Below are positions 8,200-18,203 of a DNA stretch of 64,000 nucleotides, one piece after another. Origin of the DNA: Acanthosepion esculentum (Eukaryota; Mollusca; Cephalopoda; Sepiida; Sepiidae). A model generated the notes under the pieces. That model saw only the letters and a list, made by a program, of their open reading frames with translations. It did no database searches and was not told the DNA's origin. Position 1 is the first letter of the stretch. Each line of letters starts with the position of its first letter. The stretch is from positions 149,445,683 through 149,509,682 of the forward strand of contig OZ038478.1 in NCBI GenBank assembly GCA_964036315.1, in the 5' to 3' direction. The translations under genes and the position numbers were made by a program.

Positions 8200-9680
8200 T
8201 TTGTACCTCTTCTATAGATGTCCTTCGTTTCTCTTTCCGCACAGGAGCTCTCCGTGCAGAAGACGTCTAGGCACGTGGTGCTCCTACATGCGGATAACAT
8301 GCCACACCAATCGGATTTGGGACAATGAGCATGGACTCAATGCTTGAGGAGTAAGGACGATCCAAGACCTCAAGTTTGGTAATGCAGTCCTGCCAGCGAA
8401 TTCCGAGTATGCAACGAAGAGCTCGCATATGGCAGTTCTCCAACTTCTTGATGGGTCTGCAGGACAGTGTCCAAGACTCACAACCATATCGATGGGACGG
8501 CATCGTACACTCTCAGCTTTATAGTCTGCCAAATATTGTGTTGACTGAGCACTCTGTTGCGAAGTCTTCCTAAAGCCTGACTTGTTTTGGTAATTGTAGC
8601 ATCAATTTCTTTGTCCAGAGTGCACTGACGAAAGATCGTACTTCCAAGTTATTTGAAATGCTCAACATTGGCAAGCTCTGTGATATTGATGACAATGATA
8701 GGTGCTGCGATGCTGTGTTTGGTATGAGTTGCTGAAGCACCCCAGACTTGCCGAGACTGATTGTCAGGCCGAAGAGCTTGGAAGCGCCAGAGAAGCGTTC
8801 TAGCATCAGCTGCAGATCGGACTCTGCAAGGGTTACCAGTGCACAGTGATCAGCAAAGATGACTTGCACGAGGAGATCTTGGAGGCTCTTTGTTTGGCAA
8901 TGAAGCGAGGAAGGTCAAAGATTCAGCCGTCCAAACGATAGTGAATTCAATTCCTGCTGCAGATCTTGGACAACGTGGGTCAGCATGCAGGCGAAGATGA
9001 TGTTGAATAGTACCGGAGCTAAAACACAACCCTTTCCAGCGATGGGGAGAAGCGAAATGCCACTGCAATTATAACATTCGGCATTGACAAACTTGGTCTT
9101 GTAGAGAGGGGCAATCAGTGCATCTCGGACGTCACCCGGCATCGTCTTCACTTCTCAGTCTTGTAGATCTTGGCAAGAATCCGTTCTGACCGAGCTCGTT
9201 CGAAGGATTGTTTTATTTATCTCGGCTGTTGAAGAATCTGGTCCAGTGCCTCCGCGTTGACCGATGAGGGTCAGTTGAGCAGGTTAGTGAAATGTTCTTT
9301 CCTAGTCCTTCATCAAGGTTGTGACATCCGAAAGAGCAGAGGAGATCAGCCTGATGCAGAATGACCGAAGACAGTTCTCAGAGACCCGACGAATTTCTTC
9401 GCATTTTGAGTATCAGCGTAGTATTGAACTTCAGCCGATTTGTTCTGTCACCACTAGCTCTGCATAATGCATAGTTCGGAAAATCATTTTAGCCTGGTAA
9501 ATCTTGAATCTCTCACGTTTGGAAACGGAAGATAAGTCGTTCTGCCACTCCATGCAATTCTTCTTCTTCGCATGGAGTGTCTCCCTGAACTTCTCACCGT
9601 TCTGGTTAAACCAGTCTTCATGCGTTCTGGTATTTGCCCCAAGAATCCCTAACAGTCTCTGCGACGATGACACTGAAAGA
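8200..9680 (-). pseudogene. RTE-like LINE relic, copy 1 (linker, RT, C-terminus)
   Basis: A longer but broken copy. From upstream it shows a linker segment (LGANTRTHEDWFNQN and SSVSKRERFKIYQ, 9640-9500), the NCSGISLLPIAGK block of the RT palm (about 9070) fused by an internal deletion to GCVLAPVLFN, then FADHCALVTLAESDLQ (about 8850) where the catalytic YADD/FADD box reads FADH, SKLFGLTISLGK, and finally YGCESWTL and MRALRCILGIRWQDCITKLE (8480-8380), the conserved C-terminal block of this LINE family. The FADD to FADH change and the frameshifts show it is inactive. The endonuclease domain is missing. Confidence 0.82.
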
Positions 9681-9685
9681 AGATT

Positions 9686-9812
9686 ATAGCCTGTCGCGCC
9701 TGAGTGTTGATTTCAAGATACACTTTTCTATTTATATTTACACACACTCTATCTCTGATATTGACCACTTTATCCCATACATATACCACACGTTAAAACT
9801 ATATTTCTGCAC
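9686..9812 (+). repeat. Penelope terminal-repeat fragment
   Basis: Forward-orientation copy of the PLE1 end. It begins within the 3' half of the hammerhead (tagcctgtcgc, then gagtgttg), continues with tctctgatattgaccacttt, and ends ctatatttctgca just before a (TA)n array. The 5' half of the ribozyme is missing. Confidence 0.78.

Positions 9813-9862
<50 letters not shown>
9812..9862. repeat. (TA)n microsatellite
   Basis: TA tract between the PLE fragment and Ty3-1. The first target-duplication copy of Ty3-1 (ATATT, 9859-9863) lies at its end. Confidence 0.97.
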
Positions 9863-9863
<1 letters not shown>

Positions 9864-9867
<4 letters not shown>

Positions 9868-10068
9868 ATGAGGACTTACTTTCATAGACAAAATAGACTA
9901 AGATAATGACTATAGTATGCATCGCAAGAGGACTGTAGACAGTTGACTACTGTACTTAGCCGTCAGTCGGACGTGCAACACTTCTGTATTTGTTCCTTTT
10001 TTTTTAATAATACGTCTTCACTTAATTACTGAGTTCGAGTTTTCTTTCTGACTTATTCAGGGTCGACA
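9864..10068 (+). repeat. Ty3-1 5' LTR (205 bp)
   Basis: Starts TGTTATG and ends in GACA, matching the start and end of the 3' LTR. It lacks the two 238-bp internal repeats found in the 3' LTR, so the two LTRs differ by about 480 bp. Confidence 0.88.
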
Positions 10069-10270
10069 ACACTGGCAACGGGAATTTAAAGAAATCCACG
10101 GAGAACTATGAAAAAAAATTCTTTACCAGTGTCCACAACACTGGCGATGAGGTTTCAAAGAACTCCACGAGAAAACCATAAAAGAAACAAAATTTGTTTA
10201 CAACACTAGTGACAAGAATTTAACAAACTCCACGTGAAATCATATAAAAAAAAGAAAAAAATGGTAAGTT
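10069..10270 (+). repeat. Ty3-1 leader: three LTR-end/primer-site-like modules
   Basis: Directly after the LTR, a module beginning ACACTGG is repeated at 10069, 10138 and 10203 (spacing 69 and 65 bp). Each copy is preceded by an ACA-ending segment like the LTR end, and the first two carry TGG, the expected first bases of a primer-binding site; the third reads TAG. Each is followed by an aaa.caa.tCCACG phrase. Confidence 0.75.
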
Positions 10271-10562
10271 GATTTATTCTTCTTACTAACCAAAAGTGAT
10301 TTATATTTGTTTTCTCGCAGAGAAAAAATTAATCTTCCTTGTTCTGGCATTGTCTTAACAAGAAAGGAAAATATTTTGTTTCCAGCTCCGAAGTATAAAC
10401 CTTACGTTTCGCAGTTTTCCAAAAATCAACTGTGTACGTGAATAACACTTTTAAAGTGAGAACAAAGTGATTTGTTTTTTTTCTTCTTCTTCTCTCTTCC
10501 GAGAAATACAAAGGTTTGTTACACGTAAACTTACGTAGAAGCGTAATATTGAAGAGTAAAAC
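10271..10562 (+). other. Ty3-1 untranslated leader
   Basis: AT-rich DNA between the leader repeats and gag; no other structure was seen. Confidence 0.5.
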
Positions 10563-11640
10563 ATGGAAGAGTTTAAATCTTCTATGTTAGAACTGGTTAA
10601 ACTCCAGTTTGAACAACCACGAAGAAACGAAGAAAAACAATTAGAATTACAGCAAAAACACGAAAAACAACAACGAAGAAACGACGAAAAACAATTAGAA
10701 TTACAGCAAAAATACGAAGAACAACAGCGAAAATATGGAGAAGTGCAATTAAAATTACAGCGACATATGATAGAACAGAAGAATAGGTTTGAAGAATTGC
10801 TTCTACAAACAGGGTCGATTAAGGATCAATATACCGAGAGCGAAACTACGTTTTCAGAAAACGCGATTTGGAGGGCAATTCACAATTTCACTTATTCGCC
10901 AGACGAAGATAAATCCTTCGCGTCATATTACAGAAGGTATGAGTATCTATTCGAAGTAGATTGTGAAAAATGGACAGACAGTAAAACCTACGCCTACTGC
11001 TCCGGAAATTAGGGACGACTGATCATAGCAAATTCGTGGACTACAGTTTACCTCGAAAAACTAGTGATTTAACTTTCATTGAAGCGGTAAATCTTCTTAC
11101 AGAATTATTCAGCCCAAAAACCTCGTTATTTCACAAATGTGGAAATGCTTAAACCTAACCAAGACAGACAGCGAAGACTAATCGACGTTCGCATCGGTAG
11201 TTAACAAATATTGTGACGATTTTAAATTAGCCGAACTTACTGCAGACAATTTAAAATGTCTAATATTTAGACAAGGTCTTGTATCGTCGAAAGATGAAGA
11301 AATTAGAAAGAGAGTCCTAAGCAGGTTATAGGGAGAACCAAATTTAACCTTACAAAATATAGCCGAAAACTGCCAAAAATATATAGTGTAAAAAATTATT
11401 CTAGATACATTGGAAACCACATTTTTCCTCCCCTTCAAAAACAAGTCAATCCAAAAAAGATTATTTTCACTCTCCTAAGAAAAAATGTCAACTCAATCAA
11501 AAACCGAAAAATTTACCGCCTTGTCCATATTACCATTGTGGAGCACTTTATTGGTTTAAAGACTGCCAATATCGGTTTAAAACCTGTCTAACTTATAATA
11601 AAGTTGGGCACAAGAGCTCACATTGCTGAACAAATAAAAG
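10563..11640 (+). pseudogene. Ty3-1 gag relic
   Basis: Gag packages the element RNA. The start ATG at 10563 opens a frame with a Gln/Glu-rich coiled-coil-like region made of RRNEEKQLELQQK-type repeats (about residues 20-75), then the capsid-like block FTYSPDEDKSFASYYRRYEYLF shared (in diverged form) with Ty3-2 and Ty3-3. A frameshift ends the frame at 11012. Decayed homology continues through a block like LIFRQGLVSSKDEE (about 11265) to zinc-knuckle remnants near 11525-11628. These have lost key residues: the first lacks its His, and in the second a Tyr replaces one Cys. It is non-functional. Confidence 0.85.
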
Positions 11641-11649
11641 AGGAAAAAA

Positions 11650-12955
11650 CCGGATTAGAGCCGCAAAAACAGACGAACTGGACCTCACAAATATAAGAAA
11701 GTAAGTGCAGGTAGAAATACTGAATGAAAATGTCAGTTTACAGTTAGACTACGGGTCTGATATATCAATAATCAACCAACATATTTGGAAAAGATTAAAT
11801 AAACCAACAATGCTAAAAACCGACAAAATAGCTAGGTCGGTGACCGGAAAAAAATAATTTGAAGGTGAAATTATCGTGAACGTTACTTTTAACAGAACAA
11901 CCAAAAAATTGAAAATGTTCGGGTTTAAAAGAACAGAAAATCTATTGGGAAAAGATTGGATGGAGGAGTTCAATCTGTGGGATTTACCAATAAATACTTT
12001 TTGTCAGAAAATAGAAAATCTGACGACCGAGTCAGATAAATTAAAAGAAACCTTCGCCGAGGTCTTTTCGACTGGCCTTGGTAGATGCAAAAAGATGTCA
12101 GCAAAATTTGAGTTAAAAGAGAACACTCAAACAATATTTAAGAAAAAAAGGAATGTGCCTTTTGCCTCGTTAGAGGAAATAGACAAGGAATTAGACAGAC
12201 TTGTAGAGACTGGCATTTTATCTAAAGTGGAATATAGCCAGTGGGCAGCACCAGTAGCTTATGTAAAGAATATGTCTAAGGAAATCCGCGTATGCGCAGA
12301 TTTTTTCTACTGGACTAAACGCAGCACTAGAAGATTATCACTACCCACTTCCAAGCCCGGAAGAAGTTTTTACGAAACTTAATGGAGGCAAGTTCTTTTC
12401 AAAAATCGATCTCTGCGAAGTTTATCTCCAGTTACCCGTTGAGGAAGAAAGCTCAAAATTATTATGTATAAATACACATAGAGGTTTATACAAGTTTGAA
12501 AGGCTTGCATTTGGAGTCAAATCGCACCAGTCATTTTTCAACAGGTTATGGACACTATGCAGGTTGGAGTTGATTTTTCACCGGCTTACCTAGACGACAT
12601 ACTAATAAAAAGTAACTGCTTGGAACAACACTGGGAACACGTCCACAAAGTATTTTCACGAATATACAACTATGGCTTCAAAATAAAGGAAAGCAAATGT
12701 TACATCTTCATGAAAGAAATTAAATATTTGTGTCATATCATAGACAAAGACGGTAGGAGACCGGACCCAGAAAGGGCCATTGAAATTAAGGACATGCCGG
12801 CTCTTGAAAACGTCACAGACCTACTGAGATTTTTGGGATTAGCGAACTACTATCACGTGTATATCCCACACATGCATAACCTCCGTGCCCCGCTGAACGA
12901 GCTTTTAAAGAGAGATAAGGTTTGGGAATGGACACCCGAATGCCAGGAAATGACT
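11650..12955 (+). pseudogene. Ty3-1 protease and reverse transcriptase relic
   Basis: The block begins with an aspartic-protease-like segment where the expected D-S/T-G-S triad reads LDYGSD (about 11745), a damaged active site, then SIINQHIW. The frame from 11876 carries the linker (LLGKDWMEEFNLWDLP, KKKRNVPFASLEEIDKELDR) and the RT N-terminus (WAAPVAYVK). A frameshift at about 12310 is followed by KIDLCEVYLQLPVEEE (about 12400). The frame from 12548 has the catalytic AYLDDILIKS box, with YLDD intact, and the RT thumb to LRAPLNELLKRDKVWEW. Homology stops abruptly at WTPECQ (about 12950), where the RNase H domain should begin. It is joined there to the polyprotein tail by deletion. Confidence 0.88.
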
Positions 12956-13120
12956 GCAGCAGTATTCCCCAGGTTATGGATACCATTTACGACACCTTCG
13001 ACATTCCAATACACCAAGCAGGTCCGGAACCGCGAAGATCTAAAAAAGCGGAAGTTCATGGACCCTCTCGTCATCAATCCATGAAGGAGATGATAATTGA
13101 AACACCTGCGGAGGTAAAGA
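12956..13120 (+). pseudogene. Ty3-1 polyprotein C-terminal tail fused across deletion
   Basis: In the plus frame containing 12922-13167, a VMDTIYDTFDIP segment followed by PEPRRSKK matches the VMYDTFQVEPPQ and PEPRRSGRKRK tail that ends the integrase in Ty3-2 and Ty3-3. Compared with those elements, about 2 kb encoding RNase H, integrase core and linker has been removed, and the tail is out of frame with the RT. Confidence 0.82.
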
Positions 13121-13134
13121 CTTGGGAAGGAGGG
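13121..13134 (+). other. Ty3-1 polypurine tract
   Basis: A purine run (gggaaggaggg) lies directly before the 3' LTR, the expected plus-strand primer position. Confidence 0.8.
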
Positions 13135-13822
13135 TGTTATGGGGACCTACCTTCAAGGACAATATAGACTCGTCTTATGACTATATAATGCCTCGCAAGA
13201 TGACTGTAGACAGTTGACAACTTAACTACGGTTGAGGAGTTAATGGTCGAACTCTCTGCCTCTGAGCAGAGAGGAACCCGGACGACGTTCCGCCGAAGGG
13301 CAGAGCCTTGTTCGGGGAGGTTGACCAAACCGATCCCGTTTATACGGGATCTACGGGCATTTTTTGGCCGAGCCTACGGGCTCGGGAATCTCCCACTTTA
13401 ATCCCGGCCTTGTGCCATATCTGTCCCTCGTGGGGAGGACAGTAAATACCGTTGACGAGTTGACTACAGTTGACGAGTTAACGGTCGAACTCTCTGCCTC
13501 TGAGCAGAGAGGAACCCGGACGAGGCTCCGCCGAAGGGCAGAGCCTCGTTCGGGGAGGTTGACCAACCCGATTCTGTTTTTACAGTATCTACGGACATTT
13601 TTGGCCGATCCTACGGGCGCGAGAATACCCCACTTTAAAACCGGCCTTGTGCCATATCTATCCTTCGTTGGGGAGACAGTAAATGCTGTTTACGAGTTGA
13701 CTACTGTACTTAGCCGTCGGTCGGGCGTGCAACACTTGTGTATTTGTTCTTTTTTTAATAATACGTCTTCACTGAATTACTGAGTTCGAGTTTTCCTTCG
13801 GACCTATTCCGGGTCCACGACA
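13135..13822 (+). repeat. Ty3-1 3' LTR (688 bp) with two internal repeats
   Basis: Same ends as the 5' LTR but contains two tandem units of about 238 bp (about 13213-13450 and 13451-13688), each GC-rich and containing tctctgcctctgagcagaga and a phrase cggccttgtgccatatct. A 20-nt hairpin GATCCCGTTTATACGGGATC lies at 13332-13351. The units are bounded by a gttgac.a.ttaactac phrase, and the short 5' LTR can be explained by recombination between these boundary repeats. Confidence 0.88.
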
Positions 13823-14084
13823 ATATTAAATTCAATCAACCTTTTTTCCTATGTGGTCTTGGCTCACGAATCTCTGTGCGCACTCCAATTGTATTCTCTA
13901 ACCATTTGGTTATAGACTTATCAGCAAATCATGTACATTTGATCGATTTCCCCAGGTTATCATCGTTCCATATGTTATCTGTTTGTGATGGATGAAAACC
14001 CAGGTCAAATGTGACAGCTTTCCAACCCGATAAGACATCAGTTTTGATCAGATATTTTATTGAAGCAATTCGTTCACGAATCAA

Positions 14085-14088
<4 letters not shown>
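13823..14088. other. Unassigned flank
   Basis: Begins with the second ATATT target copy. No gene was recognised. Confidence 0.35.

Positions 14089-14157
<69 letters not shown>
14089..14157. repeat. (TA)n microsatellite
   Basis: Pure TA tract of about 70 bp. Confidence 0.97.
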
Positions 14158-14161
<4 letters not shown>

Positions 14162-14680
14162 GTATTTAGGCAGCAATCCTTCTTTCAAGCACATTTCATT
14201 AAAAATGACTGACAAGGTGCTTTTATTTAGTTTTTTATATAATTTCTCGTGCGATCTAATAAAGTTTTTTTTTCAGAGGATAAATTATATAAAAATTGTC
14301 CGAAAGTTATTTTTATCCGAGCGCTTTACATTTAGCCATTATCAAGGATTATATTTCAACTGTTAGAATTAGAAATAGTTTGTTATGTGTATGTTTTATA
14401 AAGTGATTCATTTTTTTGTTTCAAAACACGGTCAAGATATTATGTCCATGTTCAAATTTAATATTATTAAGTGTTGGTTTGTTTATTTTTATTAGTAAGG
14501 CTTCCATTATTTTTAGCCTTTTTTTGCAAGTGGATGATGCTATTATATTATATATATATATATATATACTGATATGTGTGTTTAATTTGGAAACATTATT
14601 AAGGAGCGAGAAATGCAAACAATGAATATTATATTTTTTCAGGTAAGTCAGATGTCAACATCACATATATTTTTACTATT
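14158..14680. other. AT-rich unassigned
   Basis: Poly-T runs and a short TA tract at 14551-14569; no supported gene. The last bases (GTTAT, 14681-14685) are the target copy flanking Ty3-2. Confidence 0.4.
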
Positions 14681-14685
14681 GTTAT

Positions 14686-14974
14686 TGTTGAGTCTTGGCT
14701 CAATGTTGAATCTCGCCTATTTGCATGGAATAATAAGGCAACACAAAATGTACTTAGAACAAGAATGTATTATAACAAGAAAGTGTACACAATAAGTACA
14801 TATAGTATTTCTGTATATTTCTGGGAAGACGTTCCTGGAGAATGTGTTGACTAGTCGCAGTCGATCAGAGTCTCTAGTTGGATCTCGTGATTCCTCCTCC
14901 TCGTCTTCCGGTACCAACCATTATTTATATAGTAGGTAGTCACCTATGCAGATTAGGTGGATCCCACCTCAACA
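14686..14974 (-). repeat. Ty3-2 3' LTR (289 bp)
   Basis: Minus-strand LTR with TGTTGA...TCAACA ends. It is preceded on the minus strand by a polypurine run (ggcttgggaggggg, about 14975-14992). Confidence 0.92.
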
Positions 14975-14992
14975 CCCCCCTCCCAAGCCTTG

Positions 14993-15092
14993 GAATCCTT
15001 TTGGATTTCAAACTGGCTTCTATATGGGATGATGATGGTTATTTCTTTGTAGATCCCCTTTGCCTAGTTCATATGTATATCTGTTTTTTTTT
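14993..15092 (-). other. Ty3-2 3' untranslated region
   Basis: Between the polyprotein tail and the 3' LTR; no other feature was seen. The same segment is conserved in Ty3-3. Confidence 0.6.
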
Positions 15093-16200
15093 TCAATATC
15101 TTTTTCGTTTTGGATTCACGTCCAATGGGTCCGTGAACTTTCGTTTCCTACCGGATCTTCTCGGTTCAGGAGCACTCTGCGGAGGTTCTACTTGAAAAGT
15201 ATCATACATTACATCAATGGGATCTTCCTCCTCATCCGGTATACTCTCTTCATGCTCTAGCACGTAGCATTTTTTGAGTTGGTTCTGGTGCCTTTTATGA
15301 GTATTCTTCGGCCCTTTTATTATGTAAATCAGGTCACCGATTCTCTTGTCCACTATGCCTCGCTCCCAGAACTCAATGTTTTCTATAGCACTTGAAAAAG
15401 ACCTTCTCTCCGGGGGTGTATCTTTTTCTAGCTGTATACATAGTGTTCTTTATTCTATTTCTTCCTGGCAAAAGCTTGTCAAACACTGACTTAACTAGCG
15501 AACATTAGTTCAGCTGGTGCCATGTTTGATGGTGTTCTCTGGTTAGGCGTGATTCTGTATACTTGTAGGAATTGCTGAAGCGCCTTTTCCGTTGGAACTC
15601 CTGAGGCTTTCTTCAGAGCGCGCTTTAACGTATCTACAAATCTTTCTGCGAGTCCATTGGATCTCGGATGATACGGCGGCGTCGTTATGTGGTTAATTTG
15701 ATATAACTCACAAAATTCCTTAAAATCGTCAGAAGTGAATTGTGTACCATTGTCACTCACAATACCCTCTGGCACACCGAACCGTGCAAATAGTTCATGC
15801 AAAAACGTTGTTGTGGTATTGGACGTAGGCTTTTTGCAGCGTAGTACTTCCGGCCATTTTGTAAAGCTATCTACTACTATTAAGTAGTAATAATCTTCTA
15901 CTGGACCAGCGAAATCAATGTGTAATCTTTCCCACGGATGATCCGTCTTTGGCCATGGTTTGTGTACTATAGGTGGTGCCTTAGCTGCTAACGCACACCC
16001 TTTACATCGAGGAACCATGTTTTCGATATCCACATCCATTCCTTTCCAATATACAAAGCTTCGCATTAAGCTTTTTGTTCTATTAATCCCCGGGTGACCC
16101 ATATGAAAGTCCCGTAGGATTCTTTTCTGCAACTTTTTTGGTACTACTACTCTCTCACCATATAGTAAAATTCCGTCCAAATTGAATAGATCTCCTGAAC
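15093..16200 (-). pseudogene. Ty3-2 integrase region, frameshifted
   Basis: Integrase inserts the cDNA into the host genome. The frame starting at 16180 has the HHCC zinc-binding region (HMGHPG, then CKGC), and all three catalytic acidic positions of the DDE core are visible: Asp in HIDFAGP, Asp in SDNGTQF, and Glu in GLAERF. This frame stops at 15491 after ELMFAS because of a small deletion compared with Ty3-3. The C-terminal part (KRIGDLIYIIKGPKNTHK, then the acidic DEEEDP and basic RRSGRKRK tail) continues in another frame from 15353 to the stop at 15093. The catalytic core is thus uninterrupted but the protein is split. Confidence 0.93.
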
Positions 16201-16860
16201 TTTTTGGTCATTTGCTACCATTTTACTTTTTATTCCTAAAATGAAATCATCGCTTTCAGATTCTTTTTTGATTTCATTTGATGTAACCGGTAGCTCTCTT
16301 ACAATGTTGTTTACCATGCTTTTCACCTCATAATCTGCTCAGATATTTGCAATAATTGTTTCTTCGAATCCTTCATCTTTATTCGGTACGAGTCTTGATA
16401 AGGTATCCGCATGAATTATATTTTTGGATGATAGGTGCTTTATGTGGAAATCATAATTGAGAAGAATGGTTCCCCATCTTAACAGTCGATTTGCCGTGTA
16501 AACGGGTAACCCTTTCTTTGACCCAAAAATAGTGATCAGAGGTTTATGGTCCGTTTCTAACCTGAAATGTCTGCCGTAGATGTATCTATGAAATTTTGTT
16601 ATGGCAAAAATGATACTCAGCGCCTCCTTTTCTATATGTGAATAACTTCGCTCTCCTGGGAGTAATGCCCTCGAAGCATGCGCAACCGGTTTTCTAGAAC
16701 CATCTGGCATTATGTGTTGAATACATGCTCCTACCCCGTATGAACTAGCATCACTTGCCACTACAATATCCAGTTTAGGATTGTAATGGGTTAAAAAGAG
16801 GTCGGACGTAAGCATTTTCTTAATTTCATCAAAGGCTTTTTGACATTCTACCGTCCATTC
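16201..16860 (-). pseudogene. Ty3-2 RNase H domain
   Basis: RNase H removes the RNA template after reverse transcription. The frame from 16815 shows DIVVASDASSYGVGACI with the first catalytic Asp, the YSHIEKEALSIIFAI block with the second catalytic acid, and LETDHKPLITIF with the third, followed by the linker block LLNYDFHIKHLSSKN and ADTLSR. A nonsense codon at 16339 replaces a Lys codon that is present in Ty3-3. A frameshift near 16870 separates this domain from the RT. Confidence 0.92.
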
Positions 16861-17853
16861 CCATGCCTTGTATTTTTCAGTAGTTCATTCAACGGAGCTC
16901 TTAGATTGTACATTCCTTTAATGAATGCTTGATAATAGTTCGCGAGCCCCAGAAAACTCTGTAGTGTCGCCACGTTAGTGGGCGTCGGCATGTTTCTAAT
17001 CGCAATGGACGTTTCCGGATCTGGAAATCTGCCATTTTTGTTGATTATGTGACCTAAATGTTTAATTTCCTCCAACCCAAATTCGCACTTTGATTCTTTG
17101 ACTTTAAATCCAAAGTCCTGAATCTTTTTAAATACTTGATTGAGGTGCTCTCGATGTTCGTCGACGTTTGCACTCCTTACAATAATATCATCTAAGTAGG
17201 CACACGCAAAGTCTAAGTCATTCAACATGACGTCCATGGCTTGTTGAAAAATGGCTGGTGCCACTTTAATACCAAAAGGAAGCCTGTTGTACTTGAATAA
17301 ACCCCTATGCGTGTGTATCCCTAGTAACTTCGAACATTCTTCTTCGACGGGAATTTGGAGATAGGCATCTGATAAGTCGATTTTTGAAAAAATCACTCCG
17401 CCATTTAGCTTGTTAAAAATCTCCTCATGACTCGGTAACGAGTAATGGTAGTCCTTCATTACAGAGTTCAACCCTGTCGAAAAATCAACGCAGACTCTGA
17501 TTTGGTTTGATTTATTTTATGCACACAATCGGCGCAGCCCATGAATTAGATTCTACTTTTGAAATAATTCCCATTTTTTCCAACCTATCAAGTTCTTCGT
17601 TAACTTTCTCTACACTTGTGAAAGGCACGTTACGTTTCTTTTTAAATATAGGCATAGTATTTTCTTTTAATTCAAATTTAGCTTCAAACTTGTTACATCT
17701 TCCAAGACCAGGTGTGAAGGTTTCCGGAAACTTTTTCTTTAATTCATCTTTAATGTCCTGTCTTGATTGCGTATTACTTTCTCCTTTTCTGCAGAATGAG
17801 TTTAACGGTTTATCCCACAATTCGAATGTTTCAATAAAATCTGTACCCAACAA
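16848..17853 (-). pseudogene. Ty3-2 reverse transcriptase domain
   Basis: Two frames together cover the RT. The first (17853-17512) has the linker LLGTDFIETFELWDKPLNSF, KKKRNVPFTSVEKVNEELDR and WAAPIVCIK. A one-base loss in an A-run at about 17515 then shifts the frame. The second (17471-16848) has IFSKIDLSDAYLQIPV (first catalytic Asp), LPFGIKVAPAIFQQAMD, and the catalytic AYLDDIIVRS box, then LGHIINKNGRFPDPE and FLGLANYYQAFIKGMYN. All catalytic residues are retained, so the inactivation is by frameshifts only. Confidence 0.94.
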
Positions 17854-17859
17854 GTTTTC

Positions 17860-18203
17860 TCCATTTCTCAGAATGAAAACTTTTATTTTTTAACGATCCC
17901 ATTCACTTTCATTGGAAGTACAACCTCGCCTTCGAAGTTAATTTGCTTTCCAGTTACCGTTCGAGCGAGTTTCGTTGACTTCATTATTGTAGGCCTTTTT
18001 AAAATTTTCCATGTTTTATCGTTCATTATTGTTAAATCTGACCCCGAATCGAGTTGAAATTTGATATTCTTTTTGAATATTTCAGTCGTCACATATTTCC
18101 TCAAATCTCTATCTGATTTGATATTCGAATTTGTTTGTCTGATTCGGCTCTTGAATTTTTTCGTTTTACAACACGATCCTTTGTGACCATTCTTTTGGCA
18201 CAC
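17860..18203 (-). pseudogene. Ty3-2 zinc knuckle and protease
   Basis: The segment begins inside a CCHC zinc knuckle (CQKNGHKGSCC) and contains the aspartic protease core FQLDSGSDLTIMND with an intact D-S-G motif, followed by ARTVTG and FEGEVVLP. It lies in the same frame as gag, as expected of a gag-pro fusion. It stops at 17883 because one A is missing from an A-run that is longer in Ty3-3. Confidence 0.9.

Larger units (their letters stand above)
9864..13822 (+). mobile_element. Ty3-1: internally deleted Ty3/gypsy element
   Basis: A complete LTR-to-LTR insertion flanked by a perfect 5-bp target duplication, ATATT (9859-9863 and 13823-13827). The order is 5' LTR, repeated leader, gag relic, protease/RT relic, a fusion to the polyprotein C-terminal tail, polypurine tract and 3' LTR. 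RNase H and integrase are missing, so it could only move using enzymes supplied in trans. Its protein blocks are related to, but clearly diverged from, Ty3-2 and Ty3-3, so it belongs to a sister family. Confidence 0.9.

Noticed and set aside
17507..17893. Long plus-strand frames antisense to Ty3-2 and Ty3-3 (also 13364, 18135, 61922, 62155)
   Set aside because: They are shadows of the conserved minus-strand polyprotein, or lie in LTR repeats.
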